Of a stretch of DNA of 25,208 nucleotides, positions 9,251 through 18,434 are shown piece after piece. The notes beneath the pieces are model-generated. The model did no database searches and was not told where the DNA came from. It saw only the letters and a program-made list of their open reading frames with translations. Within the stretch, counting starts at the first letter, position 1, and every line of letters starts with the position of its first letter. The stretch covers positions 1 through 25,208 of the forward strand of contig CAXNAA020000173.1 in NCBI GenBank assembly GCA_964200075.2. The letters run 5' to 3'. Position numbers and translations under genes: made by a program. The stretch is from Sphacelaria rigidula (taxonomy: Eukaryota; Phaeophyceae; Sphacelariales).

Positions 9251-9376
9251 CGCCTCACTTACGATATTTGTCCTACGTCAGCCTACGGCTGTGTTCTGTA
9301 ACCTTGGTCGTTATGGGGAAGGGTTCCTAGTTCCGTTTCATAACCCTGAGTGTGGCACCAACTCTTTGGGGTGATT

Positions 9377-9424
9377 AGCAACTCAGGGTTTATTTGGAAA
9401 ATTGAAAATCAATCCTGAGTTGCT
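9377..9424. repeat. Inverted repeat with CAACTCAGG arms
   Basis: AGCAACTCAGG (9377-9387) and CCTGAGTTGCT (9414-9424) are perfect 11-bp reverse complements around a 26-bp A-rich loop. Related CCTGAGTG or CAGGGTT motifs flank it at about 9344-9353, 9439-9446 and 9506-9520, giving a small nest of AACCCTGA-type motifs over 9340-9520. Possibly the core of a small element or a diverged TTAGGG-like region. Confidence 0.6.
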
Positions 9425-9827
9425 GCGCATGTCTCTTCTCAGGGTTCAGTTTTAAGGGTTTACCTAGGTGAAATCGTCACATCCTGGCCTTAAATCCCAG
9501 CCTCTGAACCCTGACCCTGAGTGTTTCCGGCCGGTTTTGTGTTTCCGAAGCTCTCTGATAAGTCACGGGCAGACCTTATTACTTGAGTGTGGAAGGGCCC
9601 AGCCAAGACCATTCCGGTTTCACCGCCGAAATCTGAGACGGCAACGTCACGAACACCGTAATAAATTGAAATTGGAAGTGCCCTAGACACAGGGCAATCT
9701 ATAGAATATATCGCCCACTATAATTTGTGTGATACTCGTACCTCAAGTCGATAACTGCAACGCTACACTTCGAGACAACAACAGTGTGTAAAATTCTCCG
9801 GGGTATGAAATGCCACACGCGACTCGC
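9425..9827. other. Unassigned DNA
   Basis: It contains the outer AACCCTGA-type motifs (to about 9520) and short unsupported frames (9468-9690). No gene is called. Confidence 0.35.
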
Positions 9828-10289
9828 GCCATAGCGGCTGTGTTACCATACAGATCCGCCCAAGATACATGCAGCCATGACAACAGCAGAGGCGGCCTTT
9901 CACTCCTGAGTGCGCAGCCTGGGGCAAACGCACGCTGTAGCTGCAACACGGAGAGATTTACAAAATATTACCCCGCGTACACGTTGACCGCAGATACGAG
10001 CGACTGCGTGCATGATGTGGCGAACTGCATAGGACAGTGCGAAATCAATGCAGCACAGGGATGGGCTAAGGATGTGACGTTCTGTGGTGTGCTTTGTCAC
10101 CCTGCACCCTGCCGCTGTGCAGTGAGCAGATACTGCCGCCGAAGACTTAACGCCGCGGTTGGTACGCAGTGTCGAACACGTCGCAGCAAACAGCATATTT
10201 CATGTACAACAGACGAGGATATGTGTTTCAACACCGATGCGCACAGAGTGGGACCCGCATCTAGAGAACCATGCCCCACCTCGTTTTAG
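9810..10289 (+). CDS. Cysteine-rich open frame inside repeat module C (doubtful gene)
   Basis: A 159-residue frame from an ATG at 9810 has many cysteines, clustered at about residues 64-110 (C-X6-C-X3-C and further C-X3-C, C-X4-C-X-C spacings). The matching frame in the other module copy (6540-6906) has kept Y-T-x-x-A-D-T-S and CHPAP but lost several cysteines and has a stop. The cysteine pattern is not one I recognise. There is no signal peptide. The minus strand is also open in both copies, so coding on either strand is uncertain. The most likely reading is a fortuitous or decayed frame of a transposable element. Confidence 0.2.
   Translation: MPHATRAIAAVLPYRSAQDTCSHDNSRGGLSLLSAQPGANARCSCNTERFTKYYPAYTLTADTSDCVHDVANCIGQCEINAAQGWAKDVTFCGVLCHPAPCRCAVSRYCRRRLNAAVGTQCRTRRSKQHISCTTDEDMCFNTDAHRVGPASREPCPTSF
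9828..10172 (+). repeat. Dispersed repeat module C, copy 2
   Basis: This is the direct-orientation copy of 6540-6906, separated from it by about 3.3 kb. By eye it is around 75-80 percent similar, with several small indels; one of about 40 bp lies after the CTGTAGCTGCAACACG block. Modules A and B are not found next to this copy. Confidence 0.82.
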
Positions 10290-11298
10290 TGGATACATGA
10301 ATCGTTTCAGCAAAAAACGCCTGCGACATGTGCTGTAACGAATGTCATGCATCATGCAGCTTTCTCCCATATGCGGCACCGCCCGTGCAGCGAGCTGTTG
10401 CAGCTAACAGTGCCCAAGTCTCTTCCCACGATGACCTCCTGTCTGAGCTCGAGATAATTGAACTGCGGGACATGACTTCAACTAGTAGAACGTACACCTC
10501 ACCGTGATTAAAGCTTCCATGTTATCGGAAAGGAACAACACTGACGGATGTCTTTCCGGAACGCGCACTGCAGCGGCTTCAGCAATTTGAAAAACGCTGC
10601 ACCGAACCCAAAATATACTTGAAAACGCGTTTCCTTCAACGCCTTGGGGCTTTTCGGATCTGCTGTAGCGAACTGGTCAATTGGGCTCCTATAGTCCGTA
10701 GGTTCAGTGTGTGTGCGGGCGGGTGTGAGGTGCCACAGGCCGGTTTGCTTCCTGGGTCGAGAACGAGGCGATGAAAAAATACAGCTGTCGCATACTAAGC
10801 CAAGATGGCTTGGATTCTGTCCAGCAAAAGATCAGCAGAGGTTAGGCACAGGTCCGACAGTCCATGACATCTTCATTACTCCTCCGCGTTTCTTTTTTTG
10901 TCTTTTCCTCATGGATTTCTGGTCGCTAGGGCCTTCATCCACGGGCATAATTGTGCAAAAACGTCATTTGCGGTATACAACATGAATTGACTGAGCAACA
11001 TACTGGCTCAAAGGCGAGTTGGTAAATATTGAGCGAACAACCTGTGAACCGTTCTAGGAATGTAATTTGTATCGGTCGTACATACAGCCGGCCACGTATG
11101 ACTTGGAGGTTTGTTATTCGCACAGCATGTTCCTTTGGGAGATGCACCAACGCATATCTTCTGTGGAAGACATTTTATGTCGCACAAGCGCAACATGTAT
11201 TGACCGCGCAAATTGTTTCACGCCCGAAGTGGGCACTATGTTGCCGGCTCAATAGGTTGTGCGTGGGTTAGTGCCTGAAAAGTCGGACGTAAATGAGA
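10173..11298. other. Unassigned DNA; one start-less open stretch on the minus strand
   Basis: On the minus strand about 110 codons stay open from roughly 10833 down to a TAA near 10506, without an ATG. The last 50 or so residues look protein-like (FGFGAAFFKLLKPL). It could be an internal or last exon of an unrecognised gene. Nothing else in this stretch is supported. Confidence 0.25.
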
Positions 11299-11384
11299 GC
11301 AGTATGTATTAAGGGCGTGTGATATACGGGTGGGCCCATAGGCAGTATGTGTTATGGGCGTGGGATATATGGGTGGGCCCATAG
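11299..11384 (+). repeat. 43-bp tandem duplication
   Basis: Two adjacent 43-bp copies (11299-11341 and 11342-11384) start GCAGTATGT and end GGTGGGCCCATAG, differing at about four positions. No gene is associated. Confidence 0.88.
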
Positions 11385-11491
11385 GTGCAACATTTTCCGA
11401 CGGGAAATTGAGGTCTTGTGTTGGATGTAACCTATCGAAACACCTCCAAAGTATTTTTCGCGATACGTTCTCAGCATGTACTGTAGCTATC

Positions 11492-12007
11492 CTATATCGA
11501 CGCCCCCCGGTGTGCACCATGTAAGGACAATATAATAATACTCTTTCTTTGGTTTGTGCTCGATGTACCGATCAATCGATATATCCGGAGCCGAGGGGGG
11601 AATGCATGTTGAAGCGTGCTGCTCGGTTCCAGTCCATACCAAACGATCAGAGACCACCACGACCACATATAGTGGGGTATCCCAATCGCATAGTTTGTTG
11701 TGTGATTTATCGTGACACACACGGGCGGCGGTGCATATGGTGCATTCCCCTTCACATGTGAAGCCAACTTCATTCGCAAACTCGGCATCAACTGTCGAGG
11801 CACACTACGCAGGAACTTCAAGTAAATTGGGCAGTCCATAAGGGCTTCGTCGAGGATCGTGGATTTGTTGAACATCGATGATGTAGCCATCCATTCGTCA
11901 TGAGCTGTCTTCCGGAAATCATCGAGATTATTATGTACCGGTGTTGAGGCGGGACCTGAGCTTTTATAAACTGCAACCACCGCGAAATGCATGTCTTCAA
12001 GCATGGG
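11492..12007 (-). CDS. Hypothetical protein or exon, about 171 residues
   Basis: The frame from an ATG at 12007 (complement) starts MLEDMHFAVVAVYKSSG. The first 85 or so residues have convincing protein character (DDFRKTAHDEW, TILDEALMDCPIYLKFLR), whereas the remainder, after about 11755, looks like translated non-coding sequence. The same frame continues upstream beyond an in-frame TGA (12017-12019) to 12241, so this may be a pseudogene with a stop or a middle exon. No domain is recognised, and a transposon-derived protein is as likely as a host gene. Confidence 0.3.
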   Translation of the reverse strand, partial: PMLEDMHFAVVAVYKSSGPASTPVHNNLDDFRKTAHDEWMATSSMFNKSTILDEALMDCPIYLKFLRSVPRQLMPSLRMKLASHVKGNAPYAPPPVCVTINHTTNYAIGIPHYMWSWWSLIVWYGLEPSSTLQHAFPPRLRIYRLIGTSSTNQRKSIIILSLHGAHRGASI

Positions 12008-12241
12008 CTTCACCGCTCAAGCCATACCGTGACTTTGCGACTTCCATACAGAATAGACAGTCAGCAATCGGTAGACACCGATACCTTCTACTCCTTCAGC
12101 GAGTAAACCTCGGTAGTTTTTTTTTTCTCTATTCCGGAGTTTATTGTTCACCCCCCCGTCTCGTGTCTCCTGGTTGCGTTGAGTCTGAGTTTCCTGAGTT
12201 GGTCCAGCATTCAGCAAGGCACTGACTTTCGGTTCTCGCAT

Positions 12242-13426
12242 GAAGGGGCAGAAAGTTCAGCGTTTGTTGCTCTTGTTCTCATCACCAGTCGCTTCAACCG
12301 CCTTCCCTCCAGTATGTCGTCTTTCTGAGCTATCGCTTGGAAGATGGGTCAGTATTGACCGAGAATAAAGCAGGATTCCGTACATTTTCGGTAGGACTCC
12401 CGACTCACTCATGGAAAGATCAACTTGGGTTGTTCACTCATGTGTTTCGTGTAGTTCCACGTGCTTGTTCTATAATTTCCCGCACTCGTTCGTTACATGC
12501 ATGCCATGAGTGTTGCAGAAACTGAAGGTTTGTAGCCGTCACTCTCCGAGGAACCTGCCTGCCTTATGAGGGCTGGAGTCCTTGTCCGCTTGTGCCAATA
12601 CGCACAACTTTAGCGGCAGCACGTGCCGATGCAGAAATTGGCGGGATTGTACTTATGACCAGGACGGTAACTCCTCTTAATCATGCCACTTCATCCGCGC
12701 AAATGGCTGAAGTAGAGTGAAGGAAGTTTTCTGAGGGAGAGACATTTGTGATATAACAACATTCGAATTTTGCAGAACTTTTTGCATGACACAACTGACG
12801 GCGACAGAGGGTGGGCTACGAATTTCTTGTGGAGTCTCGATATTTTCCAACTTTCAACAAAATGTATACACGTTTGTTGGTGTTTTTCGCAATCAATACC
12901 ATCCCATACTGGTGGTTTTCGGCCATAGTGTATGACACGTGTTTGCGTCGCTTCTTTGCATGGGCGGCGCAATCCAATGAAGAAGCTAGTGGTCGAATGA
13001 TGTAGGATTTTACAAAGCTCTCCATCGGAGGAATCGGCAGCACTACGTTATGTATTGGAAATGGCGACAGTGCGAAGACCTACCCGATCTTCACATAATA
13101 ATGGCCCACACAAGGTATGAGCCGCCCGTACTTACCATTTTTCCTCGAAGTACTGAATGCTTCTTTTTGACAAACACGTGACAATATTTGACCCAGTTTT
13201 TGAATCTGGTAAATAATCTCAGGCAGCATCGGGAAGGACAGCCTGCCCCTCTTCGGCATTCGACAGTGGGACTGCTACAAGCCACCGAAATTTTGTGCGC
13301 TAGAGCCTCTCGTTTTGCCGACGTAGCGGCGATGCTAGCTTGGCAGTGCGCCCAGAAGGGTTGCTTGAAGTGATCACAACATGGCATGACGGGCGTCAAC
13401 GTCGTGGAGGTGCCGACGGTCGATGA
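12242..13426. other. Unassigned DNA upstream of the EsV-1-7 gene
   Basis: Several short frames exist on both strands (for example 12816-13043 minus and 13188-13373 plus). The plus frame at 13188-13373 is open in a frame different from the EsV-1-7 frame and could be an upstream exon, but no splice sites join them convincingly. Promoter elements could not be identified. Confidence 0.3.
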
Positions 13427-13693
13427 AGTAAACAACAGAGTGCGGTTAAAGAGGGCATCTCCAAACGACTATCGTACGGTGTAGCGGGAAGCCGGGTGGC
13501 GGAGTTCTGTGCTGGTCATGCTAGACAAGGGATGATCGATGTGAGGAGCAAGACGTGCGGCAACGAGGGCTGCTCCAAACGACCATCTTACGGTGTAGCG
13601 GGGAATCGAAAGGCGGAGTTGTGTGCCGAGCACACCAGGGTGGGGATAATGGATGTGAGGAGCAAGAAGTGCGGCAACGAGGGCTGCTGGTAG
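13427..13693 (+). pseudogene. Decayed 5' part of the EsV-1-7 repeat array
   Basis: This region continues the 38-residue EsV-1-7 repeats upstream of the long frame and in the same phase. The unit at 13556-13669 is complete, with all Cys and His ligands. The next unit (from 13670) has TAG at 13691-13693 where sister units read AAG in WKNP, a one-base change. The unit before it starts at 13441 with TGCGGTTAAAGAGGGC, which carries one extra base relative to sister units and so shifts frame. Sequence before 13441 shows faint resemblance to the unit (CGATGAAGTAAACAACAG), suggesting the array once began further left. Either the gene lost its original start, or the TAG is removed by splicing or is an assembly error. 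Confidence 0.7.
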
Positions 13694-15660
13694 AACCCAT
13701 CGTATGGTGTTGTGGGAAGCAGGTTGGCGGAGTTCTGTGCCGAGCACGCAAGAGGTGGGATGGTCAATATAGTGAGCAAGAAGTGCAGCAACGAGGGCTG
13801 CTCCAAACAACCATCGTACGGTGTAGCGGGAAGCCGGGTGGCGGAGTTCTGTGCTGATCACGCTAGACAAGGGATGATCGATGTGAGGAGCAAGACGTGC
13901 GGCAACGAGGGCTGCTCCAAACGACCATCTTACGGTGTAGCGGGAAATCGGAAGGCGGAGTTCTGTGCCGAGCACGCCAGGGTGGGGATGATCGATGTGA
14001 GGAGCAAGAAGTGCGGCAACGAGGGCTGCTCCAAACGACCATCTTACGGTGTAGCGGAAAATCGGAAGGCGGAGTTCTGTGCTGATCACGCTCAGGGAGG
14101 AATGATTGATGTTGTGAGGAAAAAGTGCGGCAACGAGGGCTGCTTCAAACGACCATCGTATGGTGTTGTGGGAAGCAGGGTGGCGGAGTTCTGTGCCAAG
14201 CACGCGAGAGGTGGGATGGTCAATGTAGTGAGCCAGAAGTGCGGCAACGAGGGCTGCTCCAAACAACCATCGTACGGTGTAGCGGGAAATCGGAAGGCGG
14301 AGTTCTGTGCTGATCACGCTAGACAAGGGATGATCGATGTGAGGAGCAAGAAGTGCGGCAACAAGGGCTGCTCCAAACGATCATATTACGGTGTAGCGGG
14401 AAATCGGAAGGCGGAGTTCTGTGCTGATCACGCTGAGGGAGGAATGGTTGATGTTGTGAGGAAAAAGTGCGGCAACGAGGGCTGCTGGAAGAACCCATCG
14501 TATGGTGTTGTGGGAAGCCGGGTGGCAGAGTTCTGTGCTGATCACGCTAGACAAGGGATGATCGATGTAAGGAGCAAGAAGTGCGGCAACGAGGGCTGCT
14601 GGAAGAACCCATCTTATGGTGTAGCGGGAAGCCGGAAGGCGGAGTTCTGTGCTGATCACGCTGAGGGAGGAATGATTAATGTTGTGAGCAAGAAGTGCGG
14701 CAGTGAGGGCTGCTTCAAACGACCATATTACGGTGTAATCGGAAGTCGGAAGGCGGAGTTCTGTGCTGATCACGCTGAGGGAGGAATGACTGATGTTGTG
14801 AGCAAGAAGTGCGGCAGTGAGGGCTGCTTCAAACGACCATCTTACGGTGTAATCGGAAGTCGGAAGGCGGAGTTCTGTGCCGACCACGCGAGGGTGGGGA
14901 TGGTCGGTTTGAGGAGCAAGAAGGGCAGCAATGAGGACTGCTCGAAGAACCCATCGTATGGTAAAGCGGGAACCCGGGTGGCAAAATTCTGTGCCGACAA
15001 CGCCAGAGTAGGGGTGGAAAATGTGAGGAGGAAGGAGTGCGGCAACAAGGGCTGCTTTGGACAACCATCTAACGGTGTAGCGGGAAGGCGGAAGGCGGAG
15101 TTCCGTGTCAAGCACGCCAGAGTGGGGATGATCGATGTGAGGAGCAACAAGTGCGGCAACGAGGGGTTCTCCAAACAGCCATCTTACGGTGCAGCTGGAA
15201 GCAGGGAAAGACTCTTCTGGGGCGACCACTCAGGGACAGGTATGGTCAATGTAGCGAGCGAGAAGTGCGGTGAGAAGGGCCCCTTCATACAACCATTGGA
15301 CGGTGTAACGGAAAACCGCGAGGCAGAGGCCTATACTGACCACGTCAGGGCGGGGATTGTCGATGTAGTAAATATAAAATGCGTCAACGAAGGCTGCTCC
15401 AAGAAACCCTATTACGGTGCAGCGGGATATCGGGCGACGAAATTCTGTTCAAATCACCTAAGGGTGGGGATGGTTGATGTAGCGAGCAACAGGTGCGGTA
15501 ACAAGGGCTGCTCCAAACATTCATCTTATGGCGGAAGGGGAAGTCGGAACGCGCAGTTCTGTGCTGATCACGTGAGGGCGGGGATGGTGAATGTTATGAG
15601 CAACAAGTACGGCAACGAGGGCTGCTCGAACCGGCGTGTGAATCGCGCGGATGATGTCGA
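13441..15660 (+). repeat. 114-bp coding tandem repeat (EsV-1-7 units)
   Basis: About 20 units of 114 bp, each one EsV-1-7 motif. Unit starts from 13556 to 15608 keep exact 114-bp spacing, so indels are absent over 19 units. Variants of the second half of the unit (GMIDVRSKK, GMVNVVSKK, GMVDVVRKK) and of the first half (SKRPSYGVAGNR, WKNPSYGVVGSR, FKRPSYGVIGSR) occur in shuffled combinations. This is expected from unequal crossing-over or gene conversion. Large open frames on the minus strand (13469-14326, 14381-15229) result from the period being a multiple of three. Confidence 0.93.
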
Positions 15661-16195
15661 ACAGGGTAACGTTTGCCAACATGCCGTATCGCAAGCAACC
15701 AGGCGGGGGCAACGTGGAGACATCTTCGATGAAAATTTCACTAATGGCGGACAACCCGATTATTCTACCAGTCACGGGGGTGGTGCGGGTGATGTTGGGT
15801 TTGGCCCTGATTTGCTCGTAAGTTCTGAACTTGTTGGTACCGCGTCGTCGCAGGCTGCCGAGGGTGCCGAACGCGGACCTCTGAGGACAAGGCCGCACGC
15901 GAGGGTGAAATTGGAAGCGTCTGCTCTCCTTCAGCGTTCCCGGCAAAGCTTTCGAAGGAGGGTTGGCGTGACCACCTCCTCTGATGAAGGTGGGGGCAGC
16001 AAGATTGGCAGTACGTCCAGCGGTAGTTGCGATGAAAGAATGAAGAAGCGGATTTGCAGGACGCCGTCGACAGTTGGCGAACACCTTCCGGCAGAGGACG
16101 CTGTTGTCGATGCTTCTTCAGTGGTGTTTTATGGTAGAGAGGAAGGCGTGAAGGTGGAGCTGGCAGTTCCGGCCCCGTTTCCCCCCCTTGCGTGA
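13694..16195 (+). CDS. EsV-1-7 domain cysteine-rich repeat protein
   Basis: A continuous frame of 833 codons after the TAG at 13691; the first in-frame ATG is at 13760. It holds 17 phase-perfect 38-residue units starting at 13784 and every 114 bp to 15608, fitting C-X4-C-X16-C-X2-H-X12, typically CGNEGCSKRPSYGV then FCADHA. Units 1-10 (13784-14923) keep all four ligands. Units 11-14 (14924-15379) lose one or more, units 15-16 (15380-15607) are intact again, and the last (15608) has Tyr for the first Cys. The tail (about 15660-16195) is Gly/Ser-rich, then basic (RQSFRRR, RMKKRICR), ending VKVELAVPAPFPPLA. The spacing of Cys and His suggests zinc binding. The family is named from a phaeovirus gene, and brown algae carry many members; one (IMMEDIATE UPRIGHT) acts in early development. 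The molecular role of this protein is unknown. No signal peptide or membrane segment is seen. Because a start codon is not evident and the 5' units are broken, this may be a pseudogene or lack an upstream exon. Confidence 0.88.
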   Translation, partial: NPSYGVVGSRLAEFCAEHARGGMVNIVSKKCSNEGCSKQPSYGVAGSRVAEFCADHARQGMIDVRSKTCGNEGCSKRPSYGVAGNRKAEFCAEHARVGMIDVRSKKCGNEGCSKRPSYGVAENRKAEFCADHAQGGMIDVVRKKCGNEGCFKRPSYGVVGSRVAEFCAKHARGGMVNVVSQKCGNEGCSKQPSYGVAGNRKAEFCADHARQGMIDVRSKKCGNKGCSKRSYYGVAGNRKAEFCADHAEGGMVDVVRKKCGNEGCWKNPSYGVVGSRVAEFCADHARQGMIDVRSKKCGNEGCWKNPSYGVAGSRKAEFCADHAEGGMINVVSKKCGSEGCFKRPYYGVIGSRKAEFCADHAEGGMTDVVSKKCGSEGCFKRPSYGVIGSRKAEFCADHARVGMVGLRSKKGSNEDCSKNPSYGKAGTRVAKFCADNARVGVENVRRKECGNKGCFGQPSNGVAGRRKAEFRVKHARVGMIDVRSNKCGNEGFSKQPSYGAAGSRERLFWGDHSGTGMVNVASEKCGEKGPFIQPLDGVTENREAEAYTDHVRAGIVDVVNIKCVNEGCSKKPYYGAAGYRATKFCSNHLRVGMVDVASNRCGNKGCSKHSSYGGRGSRNAQFCADHVRAGMVNVMSNKYGNEGCSNRRVNRADDVEQGNVCQHAVSQATRRGQRGDIFDENFTNGGQPDYSTSHGGGAGDVGFGPDLLVSSELVGTASSQAAEGAERGPLRTRPHARVKLEASALLQRSRQSFRRRVGVTTSSDEGGGSKIGSTSSGSCDERMKKRICRTPSTVGEHLPAEDAVVDASSVVFYGREEGVKVELAVPAPFPPLA

Positions 16196-16823
16196 CTGTT
16201 ATCAACACGAACGCGAGTCAGTGATTATGACATACTCGTTGCACGCCGATCTGTAGCTCAGCGCCAGTCGTTTCCTCAAGGGTTTGGTGGTATATTCAAA
16301 TGCGCCGCCCCAGCCCCCGTTTTCGTGCGTGTCGGTGCGACAGGGTAGAGATGTTCTCGTGTTACCATGATGATGTCTGCGCCGGAATTCTGTTGTTCGT
16401 TCGACGAGGTGCTCTGTTGAAGACGCAGTTTCCACGAGTGTGTTTTTGTTGTTGTAGCGGGCATGAACGCTGTTATGTCTGTCCTGGTGGTTGACACCAC
16501 TACAGCGTAGTACAGAATGCTCATGCGTCAGGTGCTGCTGTGCTGTGAGTATTGTAGCATCTATTCGCTGGGAACAAATCGTGTGTCGCCAATGGAAGAA
16601 CCGGCTTGTCGAGGATGTCACATGCTCGTAAGAAACCGTATGACCCGTGCACTTGCCAACGTCCAATACTTAACAGAGTGCACATGTGTGTCAAGGGTGT
16701 TAGACGATTAAGCGAAGAGTGTAGTCCTGGTATCGTGGATCAGAGGGACAGGCTTTGACAGTACGCTTTCGGCGTGAGTGGTGAGAATATACGGAAATAA
16801 TTGCAAGCTATTCGTCACCGGGT
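16196..16823. other. 3' flank of the EsV-1-7 gene
   Basis: Likely 3' untranslated and intergenic sequence. No AATAAA signal is seen close to the stop. Minus-strand frames here (16202-16666) have no recognisable features. Confidence 0.4.
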
Positions 16824-17141
16824 CTACAGCAGCTTGTACATTACTTCCGCGGTTAAAAGAGGGTATGGCATCCGTTTAGCATCCACCGGTGCTTCTGCCC
16901 CATTCTCCGCTTTCTCTCGTCCTTGTTGTGGCAGCAACAGTAGCTGACCGGTCTTTATCGATTTCAACGTTTTGGCTATAACTGCATCTGTGCTATAGAC
17001 CGTGAAAAAGATCTGAAGAGGGTCGCACTGTTTTGCCTCTAGTGGGACCAGCCTATGGAAGCCTGTATTGATGCGGAGAAAATTCAAGTTAGGCCTGTCA
17101 AGTAACAGCCGATCATCAAAAATGAGGATTGGGCTTTTCAT
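16824..17141 (-). CDS. Hypothetical protein, 105 residues
   Basis: The frame starts at a true ATG (17141, complement) and ends TAG at 16824-16826. The sequence is protein-like throughout: MKSPILIFDDRLLLDRPNL, a hydrophobic/basic middle (FHRLVPLEAKQ, KTLKSIKTGQLLLLPQQ) and a charged linker before the end. No signal peptide, cysteine pattern or domain is recognised. It lies tail-to-tail with the EsV-1-7 gene, 628 bp beyond that stop codon. Another minus frame (17116-17346) overlaps its 5' end in a different phase and could be an upstream exon. Evidence is composition only. Confidence 0.33.
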   Translation of the reverse strand: MKSPILIFDDRLLLDRPNLNFLRINTGFHRLVPLEAKQCDPLQIFFTVYSTDAVIAKTLKSIKTGQLLLLPQQGREKAENGAEAPVDAKRMPYPLLTAEVMYKLL

Positions 17142-17335
17142 TGAGGATGAGAACCCGGAGAATTAAAATTCCTTCGAGGCCCGTAGGGCTGAAAAGGCTT
17201 CTACTGATTCTAGATCCAAAAAGTGTCCTTTCCATCTCGACCTTATTTCGAGGCTCCGAACCACGCACATTTCTTCCCCGAATTGATTCGAAGCCGCGCT
17301 GCGCAAACATACCACCCCATCGTTCTTCTAACATC

Positions 17336-17609
17336 AATGGAGACACCCTAAATAAGTTTCAGCTTCATTGGTGCTCATGGCGTTGTGTTTCGCTTCTGTC
17401 TCTGGGCGCACTCAAGAACGCCCACAATTCCACCCCTTTCGAGCAGCGCGAGTCTTAATTGAGCTTCTCGGACCTGAATGTCGCAACTTCAATCGAGGTA
17501 CTTTTGGAGATTGGAGACATCACACGCAGCAGCCGGCGCTCCGAATCACTTTGAACACCCTCAATAAGGTTCACCTTCATTGCTGCTTTCTTCGTTGTGT
17601 TCGCTTGTG
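17336..17609 (+). repeat. Diverged 60-65 bp direct repeat pair
   Basis: 17336-17400 and 17549-17609 share ACACCCT(A/C)AATAAG, CTTCATTG and CGTTGTGTT in the same order. Short plus-strand frames over them give a related peptide (TLNK..LH.C..RCV), which could reflect an internal duplication in a former coding region. No gene is called here. Confidence 0.6.
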
Positions 17610-18082
17610 CGTGCCGACGCTGTCCGTGGCTGAGGTGAAGGCGGTATCAAAGTATATGATCGAGCTATCAGCCATCGGGCACACGATTGATCTGAGCGAA
17701 ACTCGGTTTCCATGTCGACAAACGGCGAGCGTACGGGTTCCCCTCATCGAAGAGTACGAGGACGGTAGAGACGTTCACTGACTGAGATCGGGTTGTCAGG
17801 GCGTGAAGGTTTGCCCAGAGAGCGAATAGGTCAGATAACAAGGATGGACCGACTAGAAAATCGGTCTAAGGAGGAGCGACAAGAAGATGAGCCTGGCTAT
17901 AGTCGAATCCACAAGGAGTTCGCATCTACTGTCGTCATCGCTGTCTGTCTTGGTCACTCTCCTGTCTTTCCTGTCTCGCCTCTTCTCAGTCTACAGCCAA
18001 GAATTCGTGTAATGTGTACTGAGGGTGCCTTTCCTCTGGTGAATATTTGACGTCGGCAACCCAAGGCAAGGCGTGTGTGGTC
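17610..18082. other. Left flank of the LTR element, unassigned
   Basis: A plus frame ending at about 17781 has some protein character near its end (KYMIELSAIGHTIDLSETRF) but no recognised domain. The last bases before the LTR (CAAGGCGTGTGTGGTC) do not match the satellite that flanks the other LTR. Confidence 0.3.
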
Positions 18083-18434
18083 TGTTTGTAGCGTCGTGAC
18101 CCAGTGAGAGGATGGGGTGCAGACTCGACTCAGATGGTCGATCAATGGACACGACTGCGATAGTCGATCAATGGACACGGCTGACTGCCGATCAAGATGA
18201 GATAGAAATGTATATAAAGCTTTGTTGACGAAGAGGGAAGGAAGGGGGGTGATCGCAGTTGGGTTCAAGGTCCCAACATGCGACGAGCACCACTCACGTA
18301 TGTCCAGTCACAAACATCACAATATAAAGTCATCCCGCGTAGTACCCGGAATTCAAACAGGTATATCACTAGACTGTTGTACCTTACCCTGACTAGGTGT
18401 ATCTTACTGACCACCGCAGGCTATCCTACGAACA
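18083..18434 (-). repeat. 3' LTR of the minus-strand retrotransposon
   Basis: It aligns over its full 352 bp to 22059-22410 with no net length difference and about 30 substitutions by eye (near 91 percent identity). About ten of these cluster at 18254-18280, which may reflect conversion with another family member. The ends are TGTTTGT...ACGAACA on the + strand. At the identity seen, this is not a recent insertion. Confidence 0.88.

Noticed and set aside
13469-15229. Two minus-strand frames of 285 and 282 codons across the EsV-1-7 array
   Set aside because: The 114-bp period is a multiple of three, so an open antisense frame in one unit is open in all. The sense frame has the defining Cys/His spacing.
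13427-16195. Integrated phaeovirus sequence
   Set aside because: The domain name comes from a phaeovirus gene, but no other viral gene is present and long multi-repeat members are known in brown-algal genomes themselves.
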